Notes under the pieces: model-generated
The model's input: only the letters and a program-made list of their open reading frames with translations
What the model was told of the DNA's origin: nothing
The model's database searches: none
Position numbers and translations under genes: made by a program
Assembly (NCBI GenBank): GCA_029907105.1
Contig: JARYMM010000007.1
Location: 1-55,239 of the forward strand
Source: Anaerolineae bacterium
GTDB lineage: Bacteria > Chloroflexota > Anaerolineae > UBA3071
Length of the DNA stretch: 55,239 nt
Reading direction: 5' to 3'
Part shown: piece by piece, positions 32,316 to 39,478 of the stretch
Layout of the letters: each line of letters begins with the position of its first letter
How positions within the stretch are numbered: the first letter of the stretch is position 1

Positions 32316-33734
32316 GTGCTGCGCGAACTGTGGCGAAGTAACGCCGGAAAGGCAGGCATCATCCTGCTGGCATTGCTTCTGATCGGGTCCGTCTACGTGC
32401 TGCTCACCTACCCGCTCGACTTCGGCACCCGCCTGTGGAGCAACCCGGCAGCCTGGGCGGATAATCCCAAAGCCGCGCCGCCGGCGTGGACCAATCTCTT
32501 TCGACAGGAGCCGCGCGTGGAGCACCGGGTGTTCCAGGCGCGGGAGCCAGAGGTGATCGAAACGGCAGCCGGCCCGGTGAGCACGTACCGTTTCCCGCTG
32601 GCCTACCCCTACGCGGAGCCGCCCACCTTCCTGGCCATCACGTTGGGCGAGGTCACCTACGCTCGCCGGCCACCCCTGATCTCGGTGAGCCTGCGCCGGC
32701 CTGACGGCCGCACCGTGCGGCTGTACCGCCATGTGCCTCCTGCCCCCCGTCCGGGCGAGGAACCGCCCTTCCGCCGCTACCATGAGACGCCGCTGCGCGT
32801 CCAGCTCAGCACGGAGGCGGCCACCATCGCCGCCGTGCGCGAGTTCCTGGAGGCGGAATTCGGGGTACAGGTCAGCGAGCGGGAACTATTGGAGCAGGCC
32901 GACCGGGCCCTGTTCGGCGCGCCGGTGGAGGAAGATGCGGGGCTTCGTTTCGTGCCCCTGCGCGGGGAGTACGAAGTGGTGGTGCAGGTCTCCTTCGCTG
33001 ACGAGGGTGATCGGCTGGGGCTGGTGCGCTTCGTCGTGGGGGGCGCGGTCTTCGGCCTGATGGGCACCGACGCCATCGGCCGCGATCTGGCCCAGGGGCT
33101 GCTCTTCGGCTTGCCAGTGGCCCTCGTGATCGGCCTGGCCGCGGCCACCCTCTCCACGGCCGTGGGCGCCAGCCTGGGCATGCTCAGCGGCTACGCCGGC
33201 GGCCGCACGGACCTGCTCATCCAGAGACTGGCCGACATCGTGTCCAACGTGCCCCTCCTGCCGCTGCTCATCTTCCTGCTCTTCATCATCGGCCCCCACC
33301 TCTTCCTGGTCATCTTCATCCTGGTGGCCTTCAGTTGGCCGGGGCTGACCATCCTGGTGCGTTCCATGGTGCTCGGCATGCGCAGCGGCCAGTTGCTGGA
33401 AGCCATCCAGAGCCTGGGCGCCTCGCGGCGGCGGATCCTGTTCCGCCACATCCTGCCGCAGATTGCCCCTTACGTGCTGGCGCAGCTCATCTTCACCGTG
33501 CCTTCGGCCATCCTGGCCGAGGCGGGGATCAGCTTCCTGGGCCTGGGCGACCCTTCCATCCCCACCTGGGGTCAGATCCTGGAGCACGGCTTCCGCACCG
33601 GCGGGGTCTACGTGGGCTACTGGTGGTGGGTGGTGCCGCCGGGCCTGCTCATCGCCCTCACCGGCCTGGCCTTCATGCTCCTGGCCCAGGGCCTCGAGCC
33701 GGTGATCAACCCCAGACTGCGGCGGGGGCCGTAA
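32316..33734 (+). CDS. peptide-type ABC transporter permease (OppC/DppC-like) with large external insert
   Basis: A 472-aa protein; the family is usually near 300. The first helix is AGIILLALLLIGSVYVLLTYPL. Residues about 40-245 form an extra extracytoplasmic domain (LAITLGEVTYARRPPLISVSL, TEAATIAAVREFLEAEFGVQVSERELLEQADRAL). The family's MGTDAIGRDLAQGLLFGLPVALVIGLAA motif follows, with the EAA loop LLEAIQSLGASRRRILFRHILPQ and the final WGQILEHGF...PGLLIALTGLAFMLLAQGLE. The start is the GTG at 32316. The inserted domain may contact the anchored binding protein; this is inference. Confidence 0.9.
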   Translation: MLRELWRSNAGKAGIILLALLLIGSVYVLLTYPLDFGTRLWSNPAAWADNPKAAPPAWTNLFRQEPRVEHRVFQAREPEVIETAAGPVSTYRFPLAYPYAEPPTFLAITLGEVTYARRPPLISVSLRRPDGRTVRLYRHVPPAPRPGEEPPFRRYHETPLRVQLSTEAATIAAVREFLEAEFGVQVSERELLEQADRALFGAPVEEDAGLRFVPLRGEYEVVVQVSFADEGDRLGLVRFVVGGAVFGLMGTDAIGRDLAQGLLFGLPVALVIGLAAATLSTAVGASLGMLSGYAGGRTDLLIQRLADIVSNVPLLPLLIFLLFIIGPHLFLVIFILVAFSWPGLTILVRSMVLGMRSGQLLEAIQSLGASRRRILFRHILPQIAPYVLAQLIFTVPSAILAEAGISFLGLGDPSIPTWGQILEHGFRTGGVYVGYWWWVVPPGLLIALTGLAFMLLAQGLEPVINPRLRRGP

Positions 33735-33742
33735 AGGCCTAA

Positions 33743-33778
33743 AAAAGTAGGACAACTGCTCGCAGTTGTCCTACTTTT
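33743..33778. terminator. bidirectional terminator / GTAGGACAACT palindrome
   Basis: AAAAGTAGGACAACTGC-TC-GCAGTTGTCCTACTTTT: a 17-bp perfect stem with A-run and T-run flanks, placed between the convergent permease and vapC genes. It is the same palindrome as at 32268 but extended by AAAA/TTTT, which makes it suitable as a Rho-independent terminator in both directions. Confidence 0.85.
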
Positions 33779-34199
33779 AGCCGACCTCGCCCGGGAGCAC
33801 TACAAACCCCACCGTGGCAAAATGCTGGTCAAAGGCAAAAGCCTCATGTAGGCCACGTTCTCGCATCAGCACAAAGCTGACGGCGTCAGTATAACTGAAA
33901 TCCTGATCGGCATATTGCTGTAAAAGCTTCTCGGCTTCGCGCTCCAATTCGGGAGTGGAACAAATCTTGAGGATACGCAGGCTCTGGCGGAGGTTTTCCA
34001 GGAAGCTGATCGCCGCCCGATGGCCCAATCCTTTGCGCAGGACCACGTATACTTCGGCGACAACCAGATTGGTGGTCACAAGTCGCCCGTATTCTCTCAA
34101 CAGCCGGGGGTAAATGGCCTTGGCGGCCTCGTGGAAGCGATCCCTGTCGTTGGCCAAAGCGATCCAGGCGCTGGCGTCTACGAAGATTTCCCGGGCCAT
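33777..34199 (-). CDS. vapC: VapC-type PIN ribonuclease toxin
   Basis: A complete 140-aa PIN domain: EIFVDASAWIAL (first Asp), TNLVVAEVYVVLRKGLG (Glu), DFSYTDAVSFVLMRERGLHEAFAFDQHFATVGF (third and fourth acidic residues). Toxins of this family cut tRNA or other RNA. It overlaps the antitoxin gene by 22 bp, the usual coupled arrangement with antitoxin first. Its stop lies at the edge of the bidirectional terminator. Confidence 0.92.
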   Translation of the reverse strand: MAREIFVDASAWIALANDRDRFHEAAKAIYPRLLREYGRLVTTNLVVAEVYVVLRKGLGHRAAISFLENLRQSLRILKICSTPELEREAEKLLQQYADQDFSYTDAVSFVLMRERGLHEAFAFDQHFATVGFVVLPGEVG

Positions 34200-34447
34200 C
34201 GGCCTTGCATCTCGCCTTCGATGAGGTAACGATCGTGGTTTTCCGCCAAATCAGACGGGCCAGAGCCAAGCCCTACCAGGCGCATGGCGGGGTCATCCTC
34301 GATGGGCCACTCGGCCAGAAACCGGTCCACACTGCGGCGAATTAGCTCGGCCATGGAGACCCGCAGCCTTTGCGCCAATGCCCTCAGCGCTTCCTCCTGG
34401 TCCACTTCCAGATAGACCTGGATGGGGTTCTTGGTTAATGTACGCAT
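34178..34447 (-). CDS. vapB: VapB-type antitoxin
   Basis: 89 aa starting at the ATG at 34447, preceded by GGAGG seven bases upstream; a longer frame to 35044 is a shadow. The N terminus (KNPIQVYLEVDQEEALRALAQRLRVSMAELIRRSVDRFLAE) is a ribbon-helix-helix DNA-binding domain; the rest is a flexible acidic toxin-binding tail. It should repress its own operon together with VapC. Confidence 0.88.
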   Translation of the reverse strand: MRTLTKNPIQVYLEVDQEEALRALAQRLRVSMAELIRRSVDRFLAEWPIEDDPAMRLVGLGSGPSDLAENHDRYLIEGEMQGRWPGKSS

Positions 34448-34465
34448 AATACCATCCTCCAATCT

Positions 34466-34486
34466 GATGTAGCCATATGATACATC
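34466..34486. promoter_or_regulatory. candidate VapB operator
   Basis: GATGTA-N9-TACATC inverted repeat, 19 bp upstream of the vapB start codon. Position and symmetry fit an autoregulatory ribbon-helix-helix site; not proven. Confidence 0.5.
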
Positions 34487-34585
34487 ACAATCTGCTAGTG
34501 CACAAATCGGCCGCTCATCTTTTGGATGTGAAGCCATTGAAGGCGAGTCACGTCTCTGATAGGGGGCAGCGAGGGAGAAAGGCTC

Positions 34586-35575
34586 ATGGTGCAATTGTTG
34601 GAGGTGCGAGAGCTCTATTTGCACTACGCTGACCGGCTGGGGAACGTGCACGCCGTGGACGGCGTATCCTTCGCCCTGGAAGGCCGCGGGCAGGCGCTGG
34701 GGATCGTGGGGGAATCGGGCAGCGGCAAGACCAGCCTGGCGCTGGCCATCATGCGCATGCTGCCGGACAACGTGGCCCGCTTCGAGGGCGAGGTGTTCCT
34801 GGAAGGGAGGGAGAGCGCTCACCTGCCCGAAGCCGCCTTGCGGCAGGAAATCCGCTGGCGTAAGATCGCCCTGGTGCCGCAGGGGGCGATGAACAGCTTC
34901 AACCCCGTCCTGCGGGTGGGCGAGCAGGTCATCGAGCCGCTGCTGGTGAGCGGGCAGGCTGATCGCCGTTCGGCCCGCCGGCGCGCCGAAGAGCTGCTGG
35001 CGCTGGTGGGGTTGCCCGGCGAGGTCTACGACCGCTTCCCCCACGAACTGAGCGGCGGCATGAAGCAGCGGGCCATGATCGCCTCGGCGCTGATCATGTC
35101 GCCCGCCCTGGCTATCCTGGATGAGCCCACCTCGGCGCTGGACGTGAGTGTGCAGGCCCAGATCACCAACCTGCTCAAGCGGCTGAAGCAGGAATTACGG
35201 CTCTCGATCCTTTTCATCACCCACGACATCGCCGTGGCCAGCGATGTGTGCGACTGCCTGGCCGTGATGTATGCCGGGGAGCTGGTGGAATGGGGCAGCG
35301 CTGAGCAGGTGCTGACGACGCCGGCCCATCCTTACACGCAGAAACTGCTGGCCAGCGTGCCCCGCCTGCGCGGTCCAGAGCGGCCTGCCTTCATCCCCGG
35401 CGCTCCTCCCGACCTGCGGCAGCCGCCGCCGGGCTGCCGCTTTCACCCTCGCTGTGCGCAGGCGACGAGGCGATGCCAGCACGAGCCGCCCCCCATCTTT
35501 CAACCCCGACCGGGCCAGCGGGTGCGATGTTGGCTGCCAGCGGCTGGGGCGAATGGTTACGTGGCCTGCGCCTGA
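34586..35575 (+). CDS. oligopeptide-type ABC transporter ATPase (OppD/DppD-like)
   Basis: A 329-aa ATPase: Walker A GESGSGKTSLALAIM, Q-loop VPQGAMNSFNP, signature ELSGGMKQRAMIASAL, Walker B LAILDEPTSALD, switch ITHDIA, and the C-terminal PPGCRFHPRC extension. It pairs with the OppF-like ATPase at 17973. The ATG at 34586 follows GAGGGAGAAAGG. It lies beyond the vapBC pair, which interrupts the transporter gene order. Confidence 0.94.
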   Translation: MVQLLEVRELYLHYADRLGNVHAVDGVSFALEGRGQALGIVGESGSGKTSLALAIMRMLPDNVARFEGEVFLEGRESAHLPEAALRQEIRWRKIALVPQGAMNSFNPVLRVGEQVIEPLLVSGQADRRSARRRAEELLALVGLPGEVYDRFPHELSGGMKQRAMIASALIMSPALAILDEPTSALDVSVQAQITNLLKRLKQELRLSILFITHDIAVASDVCDCLAVMYAGELVEWGSAEQVLTTPAHPYTQKLLASVPRLRGPERPAFIPGAPPDLRQPPPGCRFHPRCAQATRRCQHEPPPIFQPRPGQRVRCWLPAAGANGYVACA

Positions 35576-35601
35576 TCGCCGCGCAAACCCTGATGCCGAA
35601 T

Positions 35602-35658
35602 TTGACAAAAGTCGCCAGGTATGCTATAGTTACTTATGCATAACCTACTGATGCATAA
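35602..35658 (+). promoter_or_regulatory. padR promoter and candidate operator
   Basis: TTGACA at 35602-35607, 17-bp spacer, TATAGT at 35625-35630. Just downstream TTATGCATAA (35634-35643) and TGATGCATAA (35649-35658) form a pair of ATGCAT palindromes 15 bp apart, overlapping the start of transcription. This is the form expected for PadR autoregulation. Confidence 0.75.
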
Positions 35659-35667
35659 AGAGGAACA

Positions 35668-36018
35668 ATGCCACTGCGAGACCAGATACGCAAAGGGAGC
35701 TCGGAAACCTTGATCCTCAACCTGCTGGCTGAGGAACCCATGTACGGCTACCAGATGACGCGGGAGCTCAAGCGGCGCAGCAGCGGCTACTTTCACATGA
35801 AGGAGGGGCTGCTGTACCCCACACTGCATCGCATGGAGCAGGAAGGGTTGATCGTCAGCGAATGGCGCACGGGCACGGGCAGGCGGAGACGCAAGTACTA
35901 CTGCATCACCGACAAGGGGCGACAGGCGCTGGCGCGGCAGACGGTGGAGTGGCGCACCTTCGCCGAACGGCTGTTGCGCCTGTTGGACATGTCTACAGAA
36001 GCGGCAGAGACGGCGTAA
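35668..36018 (+). CDS. PadR-family transcriptional repressor
   Basis: 116 aa. The winged-helix domain includes SSETLILNLLAEEPMYGYQMTRELKRRSSGYFHMKEGLLYPTLHRMEQEGLIVSEWR and the RRRKYYCITDKGRQAL wing, both diagnostic. A short C-terminal helix completes a small, subfamily-1 type PadR. GAGGAAC precedes the ATG. It very likely represses itself and the membrane-protein genes downstream by way of the ATGCAT sites. Confidence 0.93.
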   Translation: MPLRDQIRKGSSETLILNLLAEEPMYGYQMTRELKRRSSGYFHMKEGLLYPTLHRMEQEGLIVSEWRTGTGRRRRKYYCITDKGRQALARQTVEWRTFAERLLRLLDMSTEAAETA

Positions 36019-36196
36019 ACCCGGCTGGTATCCTTCTTTTTACCTGCCTTCCTTGGCCCTCTGCAAGAGCCAGCCGAGCCAAGAAAGGACAGGTAAGGGC
36101 TGAATTGGAGGCACTCATGAGCGACACCAATCCCGGCGAAAACTGGGGATCTGGCGATCCCCTCAGAGCAAATTCCCATCCACCGGGGGTGACGCC

Positions 36197-36676
36197 ATGA
36201 CCGAGATAGATGACCTTCTGGCCCACATCCGGGCGCAGATGGACCTGGACAGCGAGACCGAACACGACGTGCTGGAGGAGGTACGCTCCCACCTGGAGGA
36301 GGCGGCCGCTGCCGCCCGTGAGCGGGGATTGGATGAGACCGAAGCCCTGGCCGAAGCCGCCGCCCGCTTCGGGGTAGAGGAAGTGGGCGCTGAACTGCAA
36401 CAGGTGCACGCCGGTTGGGGCACCGCCGACGCCGTCATTGCTGCCGGGCTGCCGGTGGTCTGCGCCCTGGCCCTGCGCTGGCTGGTCTTCGCCCCCGACG
36501 GCACGGCCATCGGCTGGCCGCAGATGCTGGCCCGTCCCGCCTTCTGGGTGATCGCCGTCGTCGCCTTGCTCGTGCCCTGGCTCAAGTTCGGCCGCTGGCG
36601 CTATGCCATAGCAACCTGGGGTTTCTTCTGGGCCATCACGGTCATCTCCGTTATCCTGCCCGCACTACGCTGGTAA
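36197..36676 (+). CDS. HAAS-type membrane protein downstream of PadR
   Basis: 159 aa. The N-terminal 75 residues (DLLAHIRAQMDLDSETEHDVLEEVRSHLEEAAAAARERGLDETEALAEAAARFG) match the HAAS/permease-prefix helical domain that follows PadR genes; three membrane helices follow (VIAAGLPVVCALALRWLVF, PAFWVIAVVALLVPWL, ATWGFFWAITVISVILPAL). Such proteins act as partners of PadR-controlled membrane systems. The 178 bp between padR and this gene hold no convincing gene. Confidence 0.8.
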   Translation: MTEIDDLLAHIRAQMDLDSETEHDVLEEVRSHLEEAAAAARERGLDETEALAEAAARFGVEEVGAELQQVHAGWGTADAVIAAGLPVVCALALRWLVFAPDGTAIGWPQMLARPAFWVIAVVALLVPWLKFGRWRYAIATWGFFWAITVISVILPALRW

Positions 36677-36801
36677 GAGGTGCGTTGCACCTTCGAGTCT
36701 GGTGTTTCTGCTGGTGGCAACGATGGGGCCTTGGTAGGAGGAATATTGGTAGGCAGGTCTCCAACTCTCATACATTCAGCAGCAAGGAGGCAACAAACGC
36801 C

Positions 36802-37500
36802 ATGAAAGACCTGGCCGTTATCGAGACCATCTTGCGCAACCGCTATCACTTTTTCGGCGAGATACGCGAAGGCATCGGCCTGCAGGAGAAGATGCGGGCC
36901 ATGCTCATCTCCAGCGTCGCCTTCCTGGCCCTTTACGGCGCGGTGATGGGCTCCACGCACAGCCTGTGGCAGGCGCTCAGTTCGGCGGTCAAGCTGCCCC
37001 TGCTCTTCCTGGCCACGCTGATCGTTTGCTCGCCCACCCTGTACTTCTTCAACGTGCTCTTTGGCTCCAATCAGAGCCTGACGCAGAACGTGTCCCTCAT
37101 CCTGACGGCGATCACGGTGACGGCCGTGTTGCTGCTGAGCTTCGCCCCCATCACCCTGTTCTTCCTGCTCACCACCAGCCACTACCAGTTCTTCAAGCTG
37201 CTCAATGTGGGCGTTTCCGCCATCGCCGGCAGCATGGGGGTGACCTTCCTCGGCCAGGGCATGCGGGTGGTGTCGGCAGCGGGCAAGAACAAGGACGAGG
37301 GCGACCGTGCCCGCCGTTGGGTGCTGCGCCTGTGGGTGCTCATCTACGCCTTCGTGGGCAGCCAGATGGCCTGGACGCTGCGGCCCTTCATCGGCGCTCC
37401 GGCCATGAAATTCGAGCTGTTCCGTCAGCTCGGCGGCAACTTCTACGCCAACGTCTTTGCCAGCATCGGCGAGATCCTGGGCTTCGTCATGGTGAGATAA
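36802..37500 (+). CDS. polytopic membrane protein
   Basis: 232 aa, starting at the ATG at 36802 with AAGGAGG upstream; the longer frame is not used. About five membrane helices (MLISSVAFLALYGAVMG, LPLLFLATLIVCSPTLYFFNVLF, VSLILTAITVTAVLLLSFAPITLFFLL, and others). The N-terminal IETILRNRYHFFGEIREG and the CSPTLYFFNVLFGSNQ loop recur in uncharacterised integral membrane proteins of Chloroflexota and Cyanobacteria. It ends one base before the next gene and is surely co-transcribed with it. Function unknown. Confidence 0.8.
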   Translation: MKDLAVIETILRNRYHFFGEIREGIGLQEKMRAMLISSVAFLALYGAVMGSTHSLWQALSSAVKLPLLFLATLIVCSPTLYFFNVLFGSNQSLTQNVSLILTAITVTAVLLLSFAPITLFFLLTTSHYQFFKLLNVGVSAIAGSMGVTFLGQGMRVVSAAGKNKDEGDRARRWVLRLWVLIYAFVGSQMAWTLRPFIGAPAMKFELFRQLGGNFYANVFASIGEILGFVMVR

Positions 37501-37501
37501 G

Positions 37502-38281
37502 ATGAACACATCAGCAGATCAGCAAACGGGCCAATCGCCAGATCAGCACATCAGCGGGGCGCAGATACTGGATCTGTTGTTGGAAGCTCTGGAGGAGCGA
37601 CAGGCGGCGCGCCGCAGCGCGGAACGGAGACAGGGTGGCAGGGAGACAAGGAGACAAGGGGACGGGGAGACAAGGAGACAAGAGGACGTCTCTCCCACTC
37701 CCCGTCTCCAGGTCTCCCCGCCTCAGCCGAAGCCTCAACCCGCCGAGGAGGGCTGGAGCCCGCCGCCGCTGCAGCCCAGCGTCCATCTGGGCCGCACCCT
37801 GGGACATTTGCTGCTGGCCCTGGCCGTGCTGGTGGTGCTGGTCAACGTGCCCCTGAACCGCCACGGCACCAGCCTGGCCCGCATGATGCCGGACAGCGCC
37901 GCCCTGGTCATCCGCGACGGCCTGGTGCTCAAAGGCAGCGGCCCGGAGATTTATGTTCTGGAGGACAACAAGCTGCGCTGGATCAGCAGCCTGGAGGCCT
38001 TCGAGTTCTTCCGCTACCGCTGGGATCAGGTGCACGTCGTGGAGGACAGCTTCCTGGAGAAGTTCGAGATGGGACGCCCCATCCATGTGCTCCTCAAATG
38101 CCAGGACAGCCCGCACATCTACGCCCTGGAAAACGGCCAGAAGCGCTGGATCAAGGACATTCCCACTTTCGAGGCCGAGGGATACGTATGGGAGGATGTG
38201 AAGCTGGTGGATTGTCACTATCTGCGCAATCTGCCCGATGGCCTGCCCATCCCAGAGGACGCCGGGCCGCCGCCGCAGTAG
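37502..38281 (+). CDS. single-pass membrane protein with in-frame word repeats
   Basis: 259 aa. Residues 1-20 are encoded by an AGATCAGCA-type word array, and residues about 43-80 (GGRETRRQGDGETRRQEDVSPTPRLQVSP) by a GGAGACAAGGA/CTCCCCGTCTCC array. A membrane helix follows (LGHLLLALAVLVVLVNVPL), then an external domain with two related units, GLVLKGSGPEIYVLEDNKLRWISSLEAFEFFRYRW and IHVLLKCQDSPHIYALENGQKRWIKDIPTFEAEGYVW, of the kind found in secreted proteins that read IYxLENGxKRWI. It follows the polytopic membrane gene by one base. The stop codon lies in a GTAGGGG repeat. Confidence 0.85.
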   Translation: MNTSADQQTGQSPDQHISGAQILDLLLEALEERQAARRSAERRQGGRETRRQGDGETRRQEDVSPTPRLQVSPPQPKPQPAEEGWSPPPLQPSVHLGRTLGHLLLALAVLVVLVNVPLNRHGTSLARMMPDSAALVIRDGLVLKGSGPEIYVLEDNKLRWISSLEAFEFFRYRWDQVHVVEDSFLEKFEMGRPIHVLLKCQDSPHIYALENGQKRWIKDIPTFEAEGYVWEDVKLVDCHYLRNLPDGLPIPEDAGPPPQ

Positions 38282-38526
38282 GGGCGGGTTTCCTGCCGGC
38301 AGGTACGGGGCCGCCGGCCATGTGCCGCCGCCGCAGTAGGGGCGGGTTTCCTGCCGGCAGGTACGGGGCCGCCAGCCATGTGCCGCCGCCGGCAATGGGG
38401 AGCGCTTTGCCAAACCGGGCAAACCCGCCCCTGGGCGGGTTTCCTGCCGGCAGGTACGGGGCCGCCGGCCATGTGCCGCCGCCAGCAATGGGGAGCGCAT
38501 TATCAAACCGGGCAAACCCGCCCCTA
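38278..38526. repeat. array of GTAGGGGCGGGTTT repeats
   Basis: Units of about 58 bp with GTAGGGGCGGGTTT, CCTGCCGGCAGG, GGGGCCGCCGGCCATGTG and GCCGCCGC are repeated three to four times; CAAACCCGCCCC inverse ends lie at about 38417 and 38513-38524. The array fills the whole gap between two convergent genes and provides the TAG stop of both. The same family occurs at 1983-2076. Confidence 0.85.
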
Positions 38527-39429
38527 CTCGGGCCGTGCCGAATCGGCGAAGGCCACCTCTAACGCCCGGCTGGTCACGCCGTCATATATCCGGGCCATCA
38601 GCGCCGCAAAACCCTCCTCCAGGAAATCGGGCACGCCCAGCCGCTTGAGCAAGGCCATCCCCACCTGCGGATAGGAAATGTTCAGGGCCAGGTCAGCCAC
38701 CTCAGCATTCAAGGCCCAGTAGCGGTCCAGACACTCTCCCAGGGCAGAGGCCTGGACCGCTTCCACCGCCTCGAACGTGGAAGGCATCTCTCCAGCCTCT
38801 TCCAACTCCTGGGCACGCCGCTCGCGCAGCGCCGCAGCGATCATTTCCTTGCTCCGCCCGCGCAGCTCGAACAACAGGAATGGGTCTTCGTCGAAGCGCT
38901 CGCCCAGCAGATAGTACACGGCGGCAATGTGTTTGCAGGGGTTGGCCCAATCGGGACAGGAGCACTCGGTTTGCAGGTCGCCCTTCGAGGTGGGGAAAAG
39001 CGGTACCTTGACAGCCTCGAAGACCTGCTCGATGTCCGGTGGCATCTCGCCGTTGAGCAGTTGGGCGGCGAAGATGGCCTGTTCCGCCAGGGCATCGAAC
39101 ACCTGATTCCACTGGCTGTCGTCCAACGGCTTGAGCCGGATGTTGACCTTGTAGGGTGTGGGACGCGAGCCCTGCACCCTCGAGGTGACGTGGCCCGGGG
39201 CAATGTTGATCTCGATCACCTGTCCTCTCCGGGCATAGCTGCGTCCCCGGCTCAGCCGCCCGGGATCCATCAGAAGGGTCAAGGCGCCGATCCAGCGGTC
39301 AGCCCACCAGTTCTTGACAAACTCGCCGCGTTGGCTCTTGGCCTTGATGCCATCCTTGACCTCGATAGGGCGCGTCGGCTCATAACGCGGCCAGTAACTC
39401 TCGTAGTAACTCCACCCTCGTTTGGCCAT
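38524..39429 (-). CDS. SWIM zinc-finger protein
   Basis: 301 aa with a SWIM motif CSCPDWANPCKHIAAVYYLL at about residues 156-175 (CxCx...CxH). The N terminus (YYESYWPRYEPTRPIEVKDGIKAKSQRGEFVKNWWADRWIGAL) is the family's conserved start. SWIM proteins of this type pair with SNF2 helicases; here the SNF2 gene lies just upstream on the same strand, 49 bp away, with a TCTTGCC word repeat between. They probably form one chromatin- or nucleic-acid-remodelling unit of unknown purpose. Confidence 0.92.
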   Translation of the reverse strand: MAKRGWSYYESYWPRYEPTRPIEVKDGIKAKSQRGEFVKNWWADRWIGALTLLMDPGRLSRGRSYARRGQVIEINIAPGHVTSRVQGSRPTPYKVNIRLKPLDDSQWNQVFDALAEQAIFAAQLLNGEMPPDIEQVFEAVKVPLFPTSKGDLQTECSCPDWANPCKHIAAVYYLLGERFDEDPFLLFELRGRSKEMIAAALRERRAQELEEAGEMPSTFEAVEAVQASALGECLDRYWALNAEVADLALNISYPQVGMALLKRLGVPDFLEEGFAALMARIYDGVTSRALEVAFADSARPE

Positions 39430-39478
39430 GATCTTACCCTTTGCCTCCTGCCTCTTGCTTTCTGCCTCTTGCCTCTTC
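39430..39478. repeat. word repeat CTGCCTCTTGC
   Basis: TTTGCCTCCTGCCTCTTGCTTTCTGCCTCTTGCCTCTTCC-like array between the SNF2 and SWIM genes; no gene. Confidence 0.65.

Noticed and set aside
36415-36801. N-terminal extension of the membrane protein at 36802
   Set aside because: Shadow frame of the HAAS gene; ATG with AAGGAGG at 36802 is clear.
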